Assembly (NCBI RefSeq): GCF_946477055.1
Contig: NZ_CAMKXG010000181.1
Span: 1-7,205, forward strand
DNA length: 7,205 nt
Reading direction: 5' to 3'
From: Lonsdalea britannica
Lineage (GTDB): Bacteria > Pseudomonadota > Gammaproteobacteria > Enterobacterales > Enterobacteriaceae
Positions 5,895-7,205 of this stretch are shown piece after piece. A program made the translations under genes and the position numbers. A model generated the notes under the pieces. The model was not told where the DNA came from. It saw only the letters and a list, made by a program, of their open reading frames with translations, and ran no database searches. Each line of letters starts with the position of its first letter. Within the stretch, counting starts at the first letter, position 1.

Positions 5895-6736
5895 GACAAC
5901 GACTCCAGCAACGCGCGATCCAATACCGGCAGTACCTGCCCCCGGGTGTGTCGACTCGGCTGACAGTTCCACAACGTACGGGTATACGGATGAGTGGCCT
6001 GCGGCAAATCTTCCGCCGCCAGAGCATCCAGCAAGCGCCCTTTGTACATCACCAGCACACGTTCACAGTGACGCGCTACCTGCGGCAGATCATGGCTGAT
6101 CAGCAACAGTCCCATGTTGCGTTCTTCCACCAGCCGGTCGATCAGCGACAGCACCTGATCGCGTCGTTCATGGTCCAGAGCGGACGTCGGCTCATCGGCG
6201 ATCAGTAACTCCGGCTCGGTAATCAGCGCGATGGCCAGCATGACGCGCTGTCCCATTCCGCCGGAAAGCTGATGCGGATACTGCTTGTACAGGCGCTTGG
6301 GGTCCGCCAACCCGACGGCGTTAAACATGTCTAATACCTTTTCGCGCCGTTCACGCGCGGATAACGAGGTATGCAGTTTCAGCGGCTCTTCCACCTGCCA
6401 GCCCACCGGGCGCATCGGATTGAGCGCGTGTTTAGGGTCCTGCAAGACCATCGATACCCGATCGCCGCGCCATTGCCGCCACTGACTTTCGCTTAACGAA
6501 ACCAGCGACTGGCCGTTCATAACGACATCGCCGCTATGAATTCGGCACGCGGACGGCAGCAATCCCATCAGGGCTTTGGCGGTCAGAGATTTCCCGGAAC
6601 CCGATTCGCCGACCAGCGCGACGCGCTCCCGGCCCAGACGGAACGACAAGGGATGCACCAGCAGCGCTGCCGGGTCATCCGCCAATCCAATAGACAGCTG
6701 GTTGACGTCCAGCAATGTGGTTTCACTGTTTTTCAT
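5891..6736 (-). CDS. ABC transporter ATPase, OppD/DppD/NikD-like
   Basis: This 281-residue cytoplasmic ATPase of the peptide/nickel importer class shows Walker A GESGSGKS (43-50), Q-loop Gln99 in VLQDPKHALNP, ABC signature LSGGMGQR (157-164), Walker B LLIADE (177-182), D-loop SALD (185-188) and switch His215. The tail carries HPYTR, the start of the oligopeptide-transporter C-terminal motif. It then stops about 30 residues later and lacks the cysteine cluster found in OppD and DppD, and so resembles NikD in length. The start is ATG at 6734-6736, inside the last codons of the permease gene (14-base overlap). This indicates translational coupling; only a weak GGA precedes it. The downstream ATPase overlaps its stop by four bases, so the two are very probably made in equal amounts. 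Confidence 0.93.
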   Translation of the reverse strand: MKNSETTLLDVNQLSIGLADDPAALLVHPLSFRLGRERVALVGESGSGKSLTAKALMGLLPSACRIHSGDVVMNGQSLVSLSESQWRQWRGDRVSMVLQDPKHALNPMRPVGWQVEEPLKLHTSLSARERREKVLDMFNAVGLADPKRLYKQYPHQLSGGMGQRVMLAIALITEPELLIADEPTSALDHERRDQVLSLIDRLVEERNMGLLLISHDLPQVARHCERVLVMYKGRLLDALAAEDLPQATHPYTRTLWNCQPSRHTRGQVLPVLDRALLESLS

Positions 6737-7205
6737 GTCGCGGGTCCAGTTTGTCGCGCAGGCCGTCGCCCAGCAGGTTAAACGTCAGGCTGGCAAACAA
6801 GATTGCGCCGCCCGGCGCGGCCGCCACCCACCATTGGTCGAAAATGACTTTGCTGCCTTCCGCCACCATTGACCCCCATTCGGCGGTCGGCGGCTGTACG
6901 CCCATCCCCAGAAAACCCAGTCCGGCGGCAGCCAGGATAATCCCCCCCAGACTCAGCGCAGCGCGCACCACCGCGCCCGGCAAACACAGCGGCAAGATAT
7001 GCCCGCTCATCAGCCGCAGGCCGGTAATGCCCTGCATTCGGGCGGCGGCCAAATAGTCGCTGCGCCGTAGCGCCAGCGTCTCTGCGCGGGCCTGACGGGC
7101 AAACTGGGGCCAGCTGGTCAGCGCCAGCGCCAAAGCGCCGTTAATCAGCCCCGGTCCCAGCACCGCTACCATCGCCAGCGCGATCACCAGCCCCGGCAGA
7201 GACAG
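6723..7205 (-). CDS. ABC transporter permease, DppC/OppC/NikC-like (5' end outside the window)
   Basis: The C-terminal 160 residues of an inner-membrane permease are present; the frame is open to the window edge at 7205, so the true start lies beyond it. A GTG at 7185-7187 is only an internal valine codon. The cytoplasmic coupling loop of binding-protein-dependent permeases is clear: YLAAARMQGITGLRLMSGHI followed by LP, at about residues 51-72 of the visible part. Next comes a glycine-rich helix (LGGIILAAAGLGFLGMG), the typical PPTAEWGSMVAEG periplasmic segment, and a last helix ending NLLGDGLRDKLDPR. This C-terminus is characteristic of the DppC/OppC subunit. It overlaps the following ATPase gene by 14 bases. 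A DppB-like partner permease is expected immediately upstream, outside the window. Confidence 0.92.
   Translation of the reverse strand: MSLPGLVIALAMVAVLGPGLINGALALALTSWPQFARQARAETLALRRSDYLAAARMQGITGLRLMSGHILPLCLPGAVVRAALSLGGIILAAAGLGFLGMGVQPPTAEWGSMVAEGSKVIFDQWWVAAAPGGAILFASLTFNLLGDGLRDKLDPRHEKQ

Noticed and set aside
5895..5972. Longer start for the second ATPase
   Set aside because: The extra 26 residues show no ABC homology, and the internal ATG forms the classic ATGA overlap with an SD in place.
7185..7187. GTG as the start of the permease
   Set aside because: The same frame continues in hydrophobic, permease-like sequence to the window edge, and 154 residues would lack most membrane helices. 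The gene is truncated by the window, not short.

Overview
The window looks like chromosomal DNA from a plant- or soil-associated member of the Enterobacterales, most plausibly Pectobacteriaceae (Dickeya, Brenneria or a relative). The YeaQ homologue is nearly the enteric protein residue for residue, coding GC is moderately high, promoters and terminators are enterobacterial in style, and the DUF481 and Opp/Dpp proteins are typical of gammaproteobacteria. The genus is an inference from protein character; no database was searched. There is no rRNA, tRNA, CRISPR array, transposase, integrase or phage gene.

Layout. Positions 1-126 are AT- and purine-rich, with a stem-loop that probably ends yeaQ and a doubtful 23-codon ORF. 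yeaQ (127-375, minus) encodes a small three-helix inner-membrane stress protein and has a very good sigma-S type -10 element upstream (467-478). A 449-base divergent intergenic region (376-824) leads to a membrane-bound acyltransferase-3 enzyme (825-2096, plus), followed by a perfect 9-bp stem-loop. A 189-base leader region (2129-2317) with several symmetric elements precedes an exported DUF481 outer-membrane-type protein (2318-3379, plus). This gene ends at tandem hairpins, the second a strong terminator that works in both directions and also serves the convergent operon.

The right half (3533-7205, minus) is the distal part of an Opp/Dpp/Nik-type ABC importer operon. In transcription order it holds a DppC-like permease (5' end cut by the window edge), two ATPases that overlap tightly by 14 and 4 bases, then after 106 bases a periplasmic family 5 solute-binding protein. 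The binding protein would capture a peptide or similar solute, the permease pair would form the channel (the second permease is presumably just outside the window), and the two ATPases would drive uptake. The substrate cannot be read from sequence alone.

No clearly new system was found. The items most worth a second look are the palindrome-rich leader and missing Shine-Dalgarno of the DUF481 gene, the binding protein placed last with its own gap, the short ATPases without the usual C-terminal extension, the sigma-S element at yeaQ, and the acyltransferase lacking the usual WSLxxE glutamate.
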